A DNA stretch of 64,000 nucleotides from Argyresthia goedartella. Taxonomy: Eukaryota > Arthropoda > Insecta > Lepidoptera > Argyresthiidae. Shown in pieces: positions 1 through 10,708 of this stretch (position 1 is its first letter; each line of letters begins with the position of its first letter). The stretch is taken from assembly GCA_949825045.1 (NCBI GenBank), contig OX463829.1, positions 23,778,715 through 23,842,714 of the forward strand. The letters are read 5' to 3'. A program made the translations under genes and the position numbers. A model generated the notes under the pieces. It was not told the origin of the DNA. It searched no databases and saw only the letters and a list, made by a program, of their open reading frames with translations.

Positions 1-284
1 CAGTAGCTCCCGATCGTATATACTGTACTTCATCTGGGCGGCGCTGAGGCTCTTGGAGAAAAATGAAAGGGGCTTCCATTTCTTATTTTATTTTATTTAT
101 TTAGAAAAGCAACAGCATTACAGTTTAATTCCCTTAATTAAATTACTTATTTACTACATCCAATTATAGGTTTCCAAGTGCAAACTAACAGCAAGCGGTT
201 TTTATCACCGGCTTTAGTTTCAAGCCAAAAATCGTTCTCCTTTTATGAAAGCATATGCAGAAGATTCTATGCGGTGTGTGTCGG
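1..284. other. unannotated AT-rich stretch
   Basis: No reading frame, RNA gene or repeat that I can recognise. It ends at a fold-back palindrome. Confidence 0.4.
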
Positions 285-372
285 TATATAAAACCGAGTC
301 TGCGGAAATAAAAACAAACGCTAAAACATATTTTAGCGTATGTTTTTATTTCCGCAGACTCGGTTTTATATA
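285..372. repeat. near-perfect fold-back palindrome
   Basis: Two 42-base arms (285-326 and 331-372) are reverse complements with one mismatch, separated by the four bases CATA. LINE A1 homology begins about 40 bases downstream, so the palindrome lies next to the truncated end of that element. The short spacer and near-perfect arms differ from a normal MITE and look like an inverted duplication made by template switching. Confidence 0.85.
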
Positions 373-411
373 ATAACGATTTAAATTAAAATTCAACGAC
401 TTGCGCGAAAT

Positions 412-2275
412 GAAACTCAATCCTGCCATTTATTTGTTGGAAAGTAGCCTCTGTATCACCGATCCATAAATCTGGCCCCAAAACTAATCCTGGCAACTAC
501 AGACCAATCTCCCTACTTAGTAATTTATCAAAACTCCTAGAGAAGCTGGTAAACAAACGCTTAGTAAGTTTTCTGGAATCATATGGCTTGCTCTCCGATA
601 GGCAATTTGGTTTCAGGCAGAGACAGTCAACAGAGGACGCTGTTACTCTTTTAACCAACTTTATATCTAAATATCTAGATAATGGGCTCAGCTGTGTCGG
701 TGTCTTCCTTGATCTAGCGAAAGCATTCGACACAGTGTCAATCCCATTATTACTTAAAAAAATGGAAATAATTGGCATCAGAGGGCTACCGCTATCGTGG
801 TTCACCAGCTACCTTTCCCAAAGGAAACAATTGGTTAAAGTTGAGTCTTTTACCAGTGATAGAACACAAGTTAATTACGGAGTTCCACAAGGAAGCATTC
901 TTGGACCAACCCTCTTCATAATATATATGAACGATTTACATGACTACAGCACTAGTAATAGCGAAATCATATGTTACGCAGACGATACAGTGCTCTTATA
1001 TAGTGGTAAAGGTTGGGACAGTACTATTAGTGCTGCAGAAAAAGGTGTGTCTCAAATATCTGAAAGGCTTCGAAATAATCTCCTTACACTAAACAGTGGA
1101 AAGACAAAATATTTATGCTTTCACAAAACCGCAGCATCAAAGCCATCAACTAACTTTACATTTAAAGTACACTCCTGTAATAATATCCTACTAAATAACT
1201 GTTCTTGCGATCAAATAGAGCGAGTACATACTATGAAATATCTTGGCGTTAGCATAGATGAGAATCTTAATTTTAAAGACCACGTACTTGGTTTAGCAAA
1301 GAGGGTCCGTAAAATCATTGGAGTTATGAAAAAGCTTCGTAATTCTGCCAGTAAACAAATCCTTACTCAGGTCTATACTGCCATTTGCCAATCTCTTTTG
1401 ACCTACTGTATTACAATATGGGGTAGTGCGGCTAAAACAATTCTTATTGATGTAGAAAGAGCCCAGAGATCGGTACTTAAGGTTATGTTAAAGAAACCCT
1501 ACAGATATCCAACCAGCGATCTTTACACAGATTCGCAAGTTCTCTCAGTCCGTAAGCTTTTTATATTAAAAACCTGTCTTAGCACACACAGAAAGACTTT
1601 GAACAGCCCTGAGTACAACCACCTTCTAAGCAAGCGAGTCTTTAGAATTCCTACTCTAAGTACAAACACAACTTTTGCCCGTAGATTTGGTAACTTCATC
1701 AGCGCACATATTTATTAAAACACTGCGATATTAAAACAAACACAATCACGGAAGCTAAAAAAACCATAACAAAGTTTCTTCTCACACTGGATTACCAAAG
1801 TACAGAGCAGTTTCTAATCTAGAATAGTATGCTGTTAATATATTGTAATTTTTATTGTTTTTGTCTTGAAGCCTAGAAGCTGTTTCTTTTAAATTTTATA
1901 ACCTTGTTATTCTCTTTATACCACAGATACTAATATTATACTAATACTTTATACCCAGAAGCTGTTTCCTTTTGTTATTGTGAAGCAGTTTCTTTTAAAT
2001 AGTATAACCCTATTTCGCTCACTACCCAAAAGCTGCTTCGTTTTGTTTTGTTTATCTTTGTTTATTTTAGTAAAGTTTATGCCAAAGCTTATAAATTTTC
2101 ACATGTTTAAATAGTAATTGGTTCCCCAAGATACAGGCCTAGTCTAGTTTGGGGACCCCTGGAAATTTGTTTATTTTGTTTAAGCTATGCACTGAATGTT
2201 AGATGCTAAGTTCCATTACGCCGTACCTTTTTGTGCTAAATAAATATTTTTTCATTTTCATTTTCATTTTCATTT
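412..2275 (+). mobile_element. LINE A1, 5'-truncated non-LTR retrotransposon
   Basis: This is a non-LTR retrotransposon fragment in the Jockey/CR1 group, judged by its reverse transcriptase. It begins inside the reverse transcriptase domain, as is usual when target-primed reverse transcription stops early. The 3' UTR runs from 1823 to about 2250 and ends in a short CATTTT microsatellite (2251-2275), which serves as the 3' tail. Around 2124-2155 the 3' UTR holds a possible stem (CCCCAA pairing with TTGGGG) whose core is shared with the SINE at 6807-7065. No target-site duplication was identified. Confidence 0.8.
414..1822 (+). pseudogene. LINE A1 ORF2 remnant (reverse transcriptase)
   Basis: This is the C-terminal part of a LINE ORF2 protein, which copies element RNA into DNA at the target site. 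Homology starts upstream of the first in-frame methionine (588): the frame from 414 already reads WKVASVSPIHKSG and NYRPISLL, typical of the fingers region. Palm motifs follow: FLDLAKAFDT (motif A), GVPQGSILGPTLF (motif B) and YADDT (catalytic motif C). A Cys-rich stretch and KYLG (thumb) come next. The endonuclease half is missing. The frame stops at 1716-1718, but a homologous C-terminus continues in another frame to a stop at 1820-1822. A one- or two-base indel near 1716 therefore broke the gene. Confidence 0.85.
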
Positions 2276-2823
2276 AAAAAAATACACCGTGAAGACTGAG
2301 TTCAAGTAGCATTGTAATTATTGAGTAAAATTTGGCTAGAGTAGCTGATTGTGGCTTAATTTCAATTTGGTTATAGGTTAGGTTAGAACTTGGAAGAAGT
2401 GAAACCGGAGCGTAGCGAAGCGTATGCAGATAAAAACAAAATTTAATCATATGAATAGTTTTTTTTCGGGTGGATGCTCTGCAGTGTACCTATCGCCGCC
2501 GCAGCAATATTCAATATGGACGTAACCTCAAAAAAGGGGGGGTCCGAGCGGAGGTGGGAGTTCCAGGGGTACCACGCCCCTCCCCTCTAAGAGTTGCTTT
2601 ATGTCACTTTTGTAGCGAAAATTATGTAAATATGACCTCAAATTGATTCATATTCATAATTCATAATTTCTTTATTGATTGCTGAGCAGGGGTAGACCTA
2701 CGTGTACAACAATATGACGGAATAAACGAGTACTTACATAAATATTAATAAATAAAATAAAACATAATTACTACATACTAAATACTTATAATATAATACT
2801 AACTACTACTATTATACATATAT
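2276..2823. other. unannotated stretch
   Basis: AT-rich sequence with a short G-run near 2535. No coding frame or clear repeat boundary was recognised. Confidence 0.35.
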
Positions 2824-2919
2824 TGTAACGGCATAAATAGCTAAGATCGAGCCACCGCTGTCAGAAGCTATGATCGTCTATTCTATCTACCCCCAATAGA
2901 GATGTCCCGATTCAGCTGT
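2824..2919 (-). mobile_element. gypsy-type LTR end fragment
   Basis: About 96 bases starting TGTAACGGC and ending near CAGCTG match 21141-21234, the outer end of the long LTR of the gypsy element further right, with few differences. On the - strand this is the terminal part of the LTR (ending GCCGTTACA). Only this fragment is present, so it is an isolated relic. Confidence 0.7.
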
Positions 2920-3027
2920 GAGTCAGAGAGTCAGAGTCAGTCATTTTTTTTATTGAATATAAATAAATAAATAATCTTATTCAACGTCAAAATTATACTT
3001 ACTTATAACTACAAGTCATTTTTTTTT

Positions 3028-4251
3028 ATATAAAAAAAAAGACTACACCGTTTCGGAAGGTGGGCCTCGGGGTTAAGAAGAAACGGCAAGAAACTCCCCC
3101 ATACCTTTTTTTAAAAAAAGTGACTTTACAACAGGTACTGGTTTCGGTCTAAGGAAATTCGCCGGCGAGTGATAGACTTGATCCATCGCCCCTCGTCGAA
3201 TTTCTGTGCGCTGAGATGGTATGGACCATGCAGTTTTGTCATCTAAGTATTCCTTAATACTATAATAGGACTTTCTTATCAGCTCATTTTTAACATAGTT
3301 TTTGAACCTCTTTTAAGGAAGGATCAATGATTCCTGTGGTATTTTATTGTAGAAGCGAATAAAGTGCCCCATGAATGATGTGCCTACTTTACTTAGTCTA
3401 AATAATGGTAGTGCTAACCTATTTTTATTTCTAGTGTTAATTGTATGGCTATCACCTACAATTTTAAATAAAGCTATGTTTTTTCTTACATGCATGATAT
3501 TCTCGTATATATATTGACAGGTAACCGTAAGTATATTAATTTCTTTGAATTTTTCTCTTAATGATTCTCTAGCATCTAATTGATATATCGCCCTGATCGC
3601 CCTTTTTTGTAAGAAAAATATCGTATTTATATCTGCTGCTCTCCCCCAGAGCAATATTCCATAAGACATAATACTGTGAAAATAACTAAAGTAAACCAAT
3701 CTGACAGTTTCAACATCTGTAAGATATCTGATTTGTCTGACTGCAAAAGCGGCTGAGCTAAGTCTTCGTGCGAGATTAGTTATGTGAGGACCCCATTGAA
3801 GTTTCGAATCTATAGTGATTCCGAGAAAGATTGTGTCTTCAACGAGGTCCAATCTTTCAGATCCTATTCTAACACTGCTTTCAACCTGTCGTACATTAGG
3901 CAAACAAAATTTGATACATTTAGTCTTCTTTGAGTTTAATAACAGGTTGTTTACATTGAATCAACTTAACACATGAGACAGTGTACTATATGCGTCGTCT
4001 AGAATTTCTTCTTGTCTTTTCACCTTGAAAATAATAGATGTGTCATCAGCAAATAGAACAATCTGAGTCATTTTTTCCACCATGTAAGGCAGGTCATTCA
4101 TGTACACTAAGAAAAGGAACGGACCTAAGATAGAACCCTGGGGTACACCAATATTCATATGGGTTCCAGTGGACTTGCATCTGTTTATATCTACTTTTAG
4201 TAATCTTTCCATTAAATAAGATTCCATTAATTTTAACGCATTATCTTTGAT
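3028..4251 (-). mobile_element. LINE B1, 3' segment (split by LINE B2)
   Basis: This is the downstream part of an older LINE on the - strand: the end of ORF2 (4251 down to 3313) and a 3' UTR reaching the A/T-rich tract near 3028. It is the continuation of the element at 7274-11080. Removing the intervening + strand LINE B2 (4252-7273) brings the ORF2 frame back into register in the fingers/palm linker, where the conserved HYG is followed by a region ending in NALKLMESYL. Confidence 0.85.
3313..4251 (-). pseudogene. LINE B1 ORF2, C-terminal part
   Basis: This is the rest of the B1 reverse transcriptase. It contains GVPQGSILGPFLFLVYMND (motif B) and the catalytic VLFADDTS, then the thumb and tail region with LPNVRQVE, FLGITIDSKLQWGPH and VMSYGILLWG-like motifs shared by all family-B copies. 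A TGA at 3961-3963 replaces a tryptophan codon conserved in the other copies, splitting the frame into 3961-4251 and 3313-3960. The protein also lacks its N-terminal half, which lies beyond the B2 insertion. Confidence 0.85.
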
Positions 4252-4253
4252 AA

Positions 4254-6706
4254 ATCGTTGTCGAAATATTTGAGAAAATTATGGAGGAAGCCCTCATTAA
4301 ACTTTGTAATAATAGAAAAAAGTTAATTATTTGTGGCGATCTTAATGTAGATCTGCTTGTAGATACAACACTGAAGCGACGATTAATAACTCTGTTCAAA
4401 TCATTTAATTTATGTCATGTATTTCTAGAGCCGACTAGAATTACACTTACCAGCCAAACTTGCTTAGATAACGTTTTTTGTGACTGTGCATTCACAAGTA
4501 AAAGTGTAATTAACTGCTTACCTTCCGATCACAGTGGTCAAACAGTTTCATTCCCAAATGCTATTAAGGATAAGACTGGTCCATCATTTTATAGGCCTAT
4601 TACATCCCATAGACTAGAGACATATACGAAAAACTTAGATATAAATTTGCCAGTACCGGATTTTAATGAACAGAACCCAAACAAAATCTACTCAGACTTC
4701 TTCAACATTATTCAGACAGAATTCAATAAAGTTTTCAAATTAAAGAAAGTTAGTGACTACAACGGTAAATCTAAATTTAATGACTGGGCAACGTTTGGAA
4801 TTCGTAAAAGTAGAGTTATATTGTATGATCTTTATGATCAAAAAACCTATAACTTTGATCGAAAATTTCATGACTATGTTAAAAAATATTCCAAAACTTT
4901 CAAGTTGGTTTGTAGAACTGCAAAAACTTTACACATTAATAGAAAAATTCAAAATTCAAATAATAGAATGAAAACAGTTTGGCAAATAATAAACCGCGAA
5001 ACTGGCAAAGTTATACCAAGGGACAGTGATTTCTGCCTAAAGATAGGTGATGATGTTGTTAAATCCAACGCTGATGTTGCTCGAGCTTTTGAAACATTCT
5101 TCACCAATGTACCCGTACTCACAACGGACCGTCTAAATTCATCTCCATTTGAAGCAGAGACTTTATTAAAAAATAACACTAGCGTCAGTAATGTATATTT
5201 AAAATTTCATGATGTATATCCCCAGGACATTGTCAAAACGTTTAAATTACTTAACTTAAAAAATATGGAAGACCTGTGGGGTATATCAGTCAAAGTCATT
5301 GGTTCAGTAATTCTAGTTATAGCCCCACACTTAGCTTATATATTCAATAAATGTGTTGACGACGGGGCTTTTCCAGATCTCATGAAACACAGTAAACTTA
5401 TACCGCTGTTCAAATCGGGAGATAAGGGCGATCCTTCAAATTTCAGACCAATATCTGTTCTTCCAACACTAAGTAAAATATTTGAAAAGATTATACTCAA
5501 TCAAATGCTCTCACACTTCAACCGTACAAAACAACTCCACGCTAAACAATATGGTTTCACTAGGGGTAAATCGACTACGGATGCAGGTATTACCCTTGTA
5601 TCTCATATTTATTCTGCATGGGAGGCCGCACAGGATGCTATCGGAATTTTTTGCGACCTGTCGAAGGCGTTTGATTGTGTTGATCATAATACGCTATTAA
5701 TTAAATTAAATCATTACGGAGTTAGAAATAAAGCGTTGGATCTACTAAGATCATACCTAAGCAAAAGAATTCAAAAGGCAGAAGTTAACGGCGTAGAATC
5801 TGATGGATCGGGTGTTAAAATTGGCGTTACACAAGGTTCCATATTAGGCCCTTTCTTATTCCTGGTATATATTTATGATCTGCCTTTCATGGTGGAGAAA
5901 TTAACTGACATAGTGGTGTTTGCTGATGATACTTCAATGGTCTTCAAAATTGAAAGACAAAAAGGAGATTTTGATGATGTTAATGGTGTATTGTCTTTAA
6001 CCTTGAATTGGTTCACAGTTAATAATTTATTGTTAAACGCTGGTAAAACCAAGTGTACCAAATTCTCACTTCCAAATGTCAGGCAAGTTGAGACCAGTTT
6101 GGTGTTAGACAACAGCACGTTAGAATTGGTAAATGATACGAAGTTTCTTGGAATAACCATTGATAGCAAATTGCAGTGGGGTCCCACATAGATAAATTGG
6201 CTGGTAAATTAAGTTCTGCGGCTTACGCTGTTAGGAACATCAGACAAAGCACGGATGTGGCTACATCTAGGCTAGTATATTTTAGTTACTTTCATAGTGT
6301 GATGTCCTATGGTATCTTGTTGTGGGGGAAAGCAGCGGATATTCAAACTATTTTTATTTTACAGAAAAGAGCTATTCGAGCAATTTATAATTTAAAACGA
6401 ACAGACTCCTTAAGAGAGCTATTTAAAGAAATTGACATACTAACAGTAGGTAGTCAATTTATTTTCGAAAATATAATGTATGTACGCAAGAACCTTACAA
6501 CATTTTCCAAACTTAGCGACAGCTGTAATGTTAACCTAAGAAATAATCACAGACTATGTGCGCCCCGTTTTAGACTTGCCAAGGTTAGCAATTCTTTCAA
6601 GGGTCAGTGCATTCTCTACTACAATAAGATACCTCTGGAGATTTTGAAATTGCCATTTGAGCAATTTAAAAAGCATGTTAAAGCGACTTTGTCGAAAAAG
6701 GGATAG
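4254..6706 (+). pseudogene. LINE B2 ORF2 (endonuclease C-terminus plus reverse transcriptase)
   Basis: The encoded protein starts inside an AP-type endonuclease: CGDLNVDLL (metal-binding GDxN motif), CLDNVFCDC and SDHSGQ (catalytic DH). The reverse transcriptase follows, with FRPISVLPTLSKIFEK, CDLSKAFDCVDH, GVTQGSILGPFLF and VVFADDTSMVF. A one-base loss near 6182 shifts the frame: the first part ends at 6191 and the thumb/tail continues to 6706 in another frame. The TAG at 6704-6706 lies about 14 codons before the stop position of copy B5 and is probably premature. The start ATG at 4281 is not a true start, because homology extends upstream to the truncation point. Confidence 0.87.
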
Positions 6707-6805
6707 TACAATGTTCAAGATTACTTAAATGACAGGACTGTATGGGGTTAATCTGGCTCAACACAGACCTTGCTGTTAATAATTTTGTAATTATTTATTC
6801 CTGCT

Positions 6806-6806
<1 letters not shown>

Positions 6807-6836
<30 letters not shown>

Positions 6837-7065
6837 TACCTTGGACACCATTTACACACATTGATCTAGCCCCAAACTAGGATTCCCTGTATCTTGGATA
6901 CTAGACAACGATGCACATACTTATATAGATAAATATTATACTTAGATAGATAAACAACCATGACTAGGGTACAAACATTAGTTCTCATCAAACAAATATT
7001 TGCCCCCACCGGGACTCGAACCCGGGACCCTTGGTTTCGTAGGCAGCGTCACTGCCGACTCGGCC
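6807..7065 (-). mobile_element. tRNA-derived SINE (Metulj-like)
   Basis: A non-autonomous element transcribed by RNA polymerase III and mobilised by a LINE. On the - strand it begins with a tRNA-like head. Box A (GGCCGAGTCGG) lies near 7057-7066 and box B (GGTTCGAGTCC) near 7012-7022. The body contains TTTGTTTGATGAGAA and GTTTATCTATCTAAGTAT, as in lepidopteran Metulj-type SINEs, and it ends in a TTA/TAA repeat (6807-6836). It interrupts the B2 3' UTR: copy B5 reads straight through the same site near 59251. A short TTATTA duplication may flank it. Confidence 0.85.
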
Positions 7066-7273
7066 ATTATTAATCATAACAATTAAATTTTTCATATTTG
7101 TATTAGTTAAGCACAAATAAAAGAGATCTAAAAATAAATCTGTGGGAGTTTCTACGCCCTTCTTCTCCCACAGTGGTCCAATGTAGAGAAGAGGCAAAAA
7201 ATGACGTTTGCTAAGTATATGTAAATATCTACAGTAATAAAGTACTTTGACTATTGACTATTGACTATTGACT

Positions 7274-9103
7274 ACCATAGTGTTGAAGTTTGAGCAAAAG
7301 AGTTTGATGGTCCACACAGTCAAAGGCCTTGGAAAGATCACAGAAAATACCAACCGCATCCTGTGATCCTTCCCACGCACTATAAATGTGTTCTACTAGC
7401 GCTACTCCGGCGTCTGTTGTTGATATGCCTTTAGTGAATCCGAACTTTTTTTTGTGGAGTAGCCCAGATGCATTGAAGTGAGAGAGTAGTTGACTCAATA
7501 TGACCTTTTCAAACACCTTGCTCAACACTGGCAATACAGATACAGGTCTGAAGTTGGCAGGGTCTTGTTTACTACCGGATTTGAAAAGTGGTATTAATCT
7601 GCTCATTTTCATGAGGTCAGGAAAAGCTCCGTTTGCTATGCAACTATTGAATGTGATTGCCAGGTATGGTGCAATCACATCGATTACTGATTTAACCACG
7701 TTAACCGACATGCCCCATAAATCTTCAGTCTTTTTCATGCTTAGAAGTTTAAATGTTTTAACTATAGTTATAGAGCCTATTGGCTTGAAGTTAAAGCCAT
7801 CCTTGTTTTGGGGCACATTTTCAACCAAGTAATCTAAAGACTTTTCAGAAGAGGATGGTAGTGCTTCTGTTGTTATTATTGGTATGGTGCTAAAGAACTT
7901 TTCAAATGCGTTAGCAACGTCCTCGTTTGATGAGAGTAATTGGTCGTTAACTTTTAAATTAAAACTAGATTCACTAGAACTAACCTTGCCTGTCTCTTTT
8001 TTAATAATGTTCCATGTAGTTTTAATTTTGTCGCCAGAAGCTTTGATTTTATTGTTAAGATGTAGGCACTTGGCTTTGTGGCAGTCTTTCCTAAAATTTT
8101 TAGAATAATTTTTGACAAAGACGTTAAACTCAGGACTGTGATCATAGGATTTTTGCTCATACAATTCATATAGTCTGGACCTGCTCTGTATTAAATCCTC
8201 TGTTGCCCATTCAGAGAATTTTGATTTGTTGTCCGGTCTCACTTTTGTCAGATTGAAAACCTTTTCAAATTCCGCAGATACAGATTTGAAGAAGCTGGAA
8301 TATAATGTGTTCGGATCTTCACAGTAAGGTGTTAACGGTAGACTTGACCCTAGTCCACTACGAAAATTTTCCATTTTCTTCAAAGTTACTGGTCTACACA
8401 ATACTTTAACGGGCTTTATAGCATTACTTTCTTCAAATACTACAATCTGACCAGTATGGTCTGAACTTAATGCCTTAACTATTTGTTTATCGTGAATACT
8501 ACATTCACAGAATACGTTATCTAGACAAGTAGCGGAGGTAGCCGTTATTCGTGTAGACTTAAATACTGCTAGGATCCTAGTGCGAATAGAGCGGTTTGCG
8601 GTGTCTAGTAAATCTACGTTAAAGTCGCCGCAAACTATGACGCGTTTGGACTTGTTTCTGGATGCAAGTTGAAGAACTTGTTCCATCACTGATTCAAAGA
8701 CTTCAAAATCTCCTTCGCCCCGCCTGTACACACTAACAATAGTATATTTTTCCATCTCAACACACGAGACTTCAGCATTCATTTCGCTAGAAAGACTAAC
8801 AATATCCTTTTGTTCTTTACACTTAAAACCATCTTTTACTAAAATTAAGGAACCACCTCTAGTTTTAGTCTTTCTATTGAAACAGCTGATCACTTTATAA
8901 TTTGGTATGCTGAACTGCATTGCACACTCTTGCAGCCAGTGTTCTGTCATACAAAGTATATCTATTCTTTCGCTTTCTAAAAACATTTCTAATTCTAGTT
9001 GCTTGCCAGAAAAGCCTTGTATATTTTGGTGCATTACCTTTAAGCCGTGCTTTTCTGTTGTCGGTTGCGGCAGTTTAAAGATACAATAGTATCGTTTGTA
9101 CAT
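7274..9103 (-). pseudogene. LINE B1 ORF2, endonuclease and first half of reverse transcriptase
   Basis: This frame starts with an AP-like endonuclease that nicks target DNA. It shows VMHQNIQGF (catalytic Asn region), MTEHWL (metal-binding Glu), VCGDFNVDLL and SSDHTGQIV. The endonuclease appears to lack 8-9 residues present in copy B2, between FKS and TRI, an in-frame deletion. The reverse transcriptase follows through FRPVSVLPVLSKVFEK, FGFTKGISTTDAG and CDLSKAFDCVDH. The frame then runs into LINE B2 and stops at 7265 on foreign codons. The ATG at 9103 overlaps the end of ORF1 by about 64 bases, a common LINE arrangement that implies reinitiation or coupled translation. Confidence 0.87.
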
Positions 9104-9842
9104 ATTGCCTTGTCAGTAGTTACATGCTTCTTAGTACGTATACTTATCGTTGTGGTGACCGTTATACAATTAATTACTTCTGTTATACTGTTTATAACAG
9201 ATTCTAAAATAAATGAAGCTAAAGACTTAGCTATTACGTCAGTGTCAATTTTAACAATAATAACTGTGATGTCCTCACTGTTTCCGTCAGTGATGTATTT
9301 ACAAATTAATAGATTTGTGTCAAAGAATACAATTTTTGTATTGCGTACAGTCATATTATACATATACATATTTAACCTATGAGTAGCGTGCTGTTGCTTT
9401 CCATTCATTGTATTTTTGTAAGGAAAGGCACATAGAACAATCTTGCCCACTTCTAGATTAGAGAGAGCATCAACAAACTTTATCATAGTTTGTTTCCCTA
9501 CACCTATACTATTCTCCATATATAATATTACGGTTGAACCCTCCCTCATATTTGTAGTTTAAAATGTTTTTGGCCATAACTTTGAAGGGGACATCGGGCA
9601 TGCAATAGTTAATAACCGTACCTACGCAACAAGCACGAAGAGCTGGTCCCATACCTACACCTAGCCTGTCCGAGAACATAACAGTCCTACGAGGTGTCAC
9701 GTGTGAGGTCCCGGCCGGCGGCGTCGCTGTGCACGTCGTTGCAGGGCTGTCTGGCTCCTGGCACTGGCGCTGGTGTGCAGCGGCAGGCTGCGGCGTCAGT
9801 GGCGGCGGCGCACGTGTGAGCTCGGCGGTGACGTCACTCGGG

Positions 9843-10060
9843 GCGAGCTGCTGGTCGCTCGTCACCATGTGCGCAGTGAGAGGACAGACCCGCGGCTGAT
9901 GTAAAGGGTCAGTCTCGGGCTCTGCGGCGGCGTCGGTGTCGTCACTGGGTGCGAGCTGCTGATCGCTCGCAGTATACTTGATGCGAGGGCTCGCTGGTTG
10001 TCGTGGCGCGCTGAGGCAGGCCCGCGGCTGATGTAAAGGATCAACCTCGGAGCCCGCTGG
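9843..10060 (-). repeat. imperfect GC-rich tandem duplication in ORF1 linker
   Basis: Two diverged copies of a roughly 110-130 base unit. GCGAGCTGCTGGTCGCTCG recurs near 9951 with one change, and CCCGCGGCTGATGTAAAG recurs near 10021. In the protein this gives repeated LYISRG segments. The GC content is far above that of the surroundings. Confidence 0.6.
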
Positions 10061-10558
10061 CGGCGTATCCCCGGTGTCCAGTGCGACGATGGTGAGCTCT
10101 TCGGTGGGCGCGGTGGTATTTGCTGAGACTCACATATCTGGCAGTTTTCATGGATGCATTGCTGTGTCTGTTGCGACAACTCGAGTACTCTCCGTAGAGT
10201 ATTGCTGTCCAGTATTATTTTGTTAAGTTCCACGATTTGTTTTTTTTCTGTCCATGAATACTTGGTAACTACATCTTGAAGTTCTATCTCCAGTCGCAAT
10301 ATTTTCAATTCTAAATCAGTTACTGTATTCTGATATTCCTCTGTCATTTCCTGTAGCAGTCTTGCTGAATCTTCAAATTTCTTATTTTCCGGTGTAGGGC
10401 AAATGTTAAGCTTCTGGATCTGTTGCTGTGTCTTAATGATAGCTTTATTTATTTTCCTCAATTTTTTAATGTATTTTTTTGTTTTTAGTAGTGGTGTCGA
10501 TTTCTGATCAGAGGTTAAGTCGATGATGATCGGGTTTGGCTGTTGGACTGCCGAGTTC

Positions 10559-10600
10559 TGATTTTGTCCGACCAATTCATGAATTGGTCGGACAAAATCA
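10559..10600. repeat. perfect 42-base palindrome
   Basis: Arms 10559-10579 and 10580-10600 are exact reverse complements with no spacer. It lies inside LINE B1 ORF1 and breaks its frame. Confidence 0.92.
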
Positions 10601-10640
10601 AAGAAACGAAAGGAAGACACAGAAAAATCAAAGAAAGGAA

Positions 10641-10708
10641 AGGAAGACACAGAAACAACCTTCTCTCTGTATCATGATACAGAGAGAAGGTTGTTTCTGT
10701 GTCTTCCT
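10641..10708. repeat. perfect 68-base palindrome
   Basis: Arms 10641-10674 and 10675-10708 are exact reverse complements with no spacer. The segment between this and the previous palindrome repeats an AAGAAA-GGAAGACACAG unit twice. Together they replace part of the coiled-coil coding region of LINE B1 ORF1. Confidence 0.92.

Larger units (their letters stand above)
4252..7273 (+). mobile_element. LINE B2, inserted into LINE B1
   Basis: This is a 5'-truncated family-B LINE whose left end abuts LINE B1 in head-to-head orientation. It carries the C-terminal endonuclease, the reverse transcriptase and a 3' UTR, interrupted by a SINE (6807-7065). The 3' end has an AATAAA and finishes in tandem TATTGAC-like repeats (about 7249-7273), the family's 3' microsatellite. 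Both sides of B1 rejoin across it, so it is the younger element. Any target-site duplication is at most a few bases. Confidence 0.85.

Noticed and set aside
3313..6706. Head-to-head LINE B copies as a twin-priming (5' inversion) product
   Set aside because: Both arms have their own 3' ends and belong to different subfamilies, and the - strand copy continues on the far side of the + strand copy. Nested insertion explains it fully.
6988..7070. tRNA gene from the box B sequence
   Set aside because: Continuous with a SINE body and repeat tail, and no cloverleaf with acceptor stem was found.
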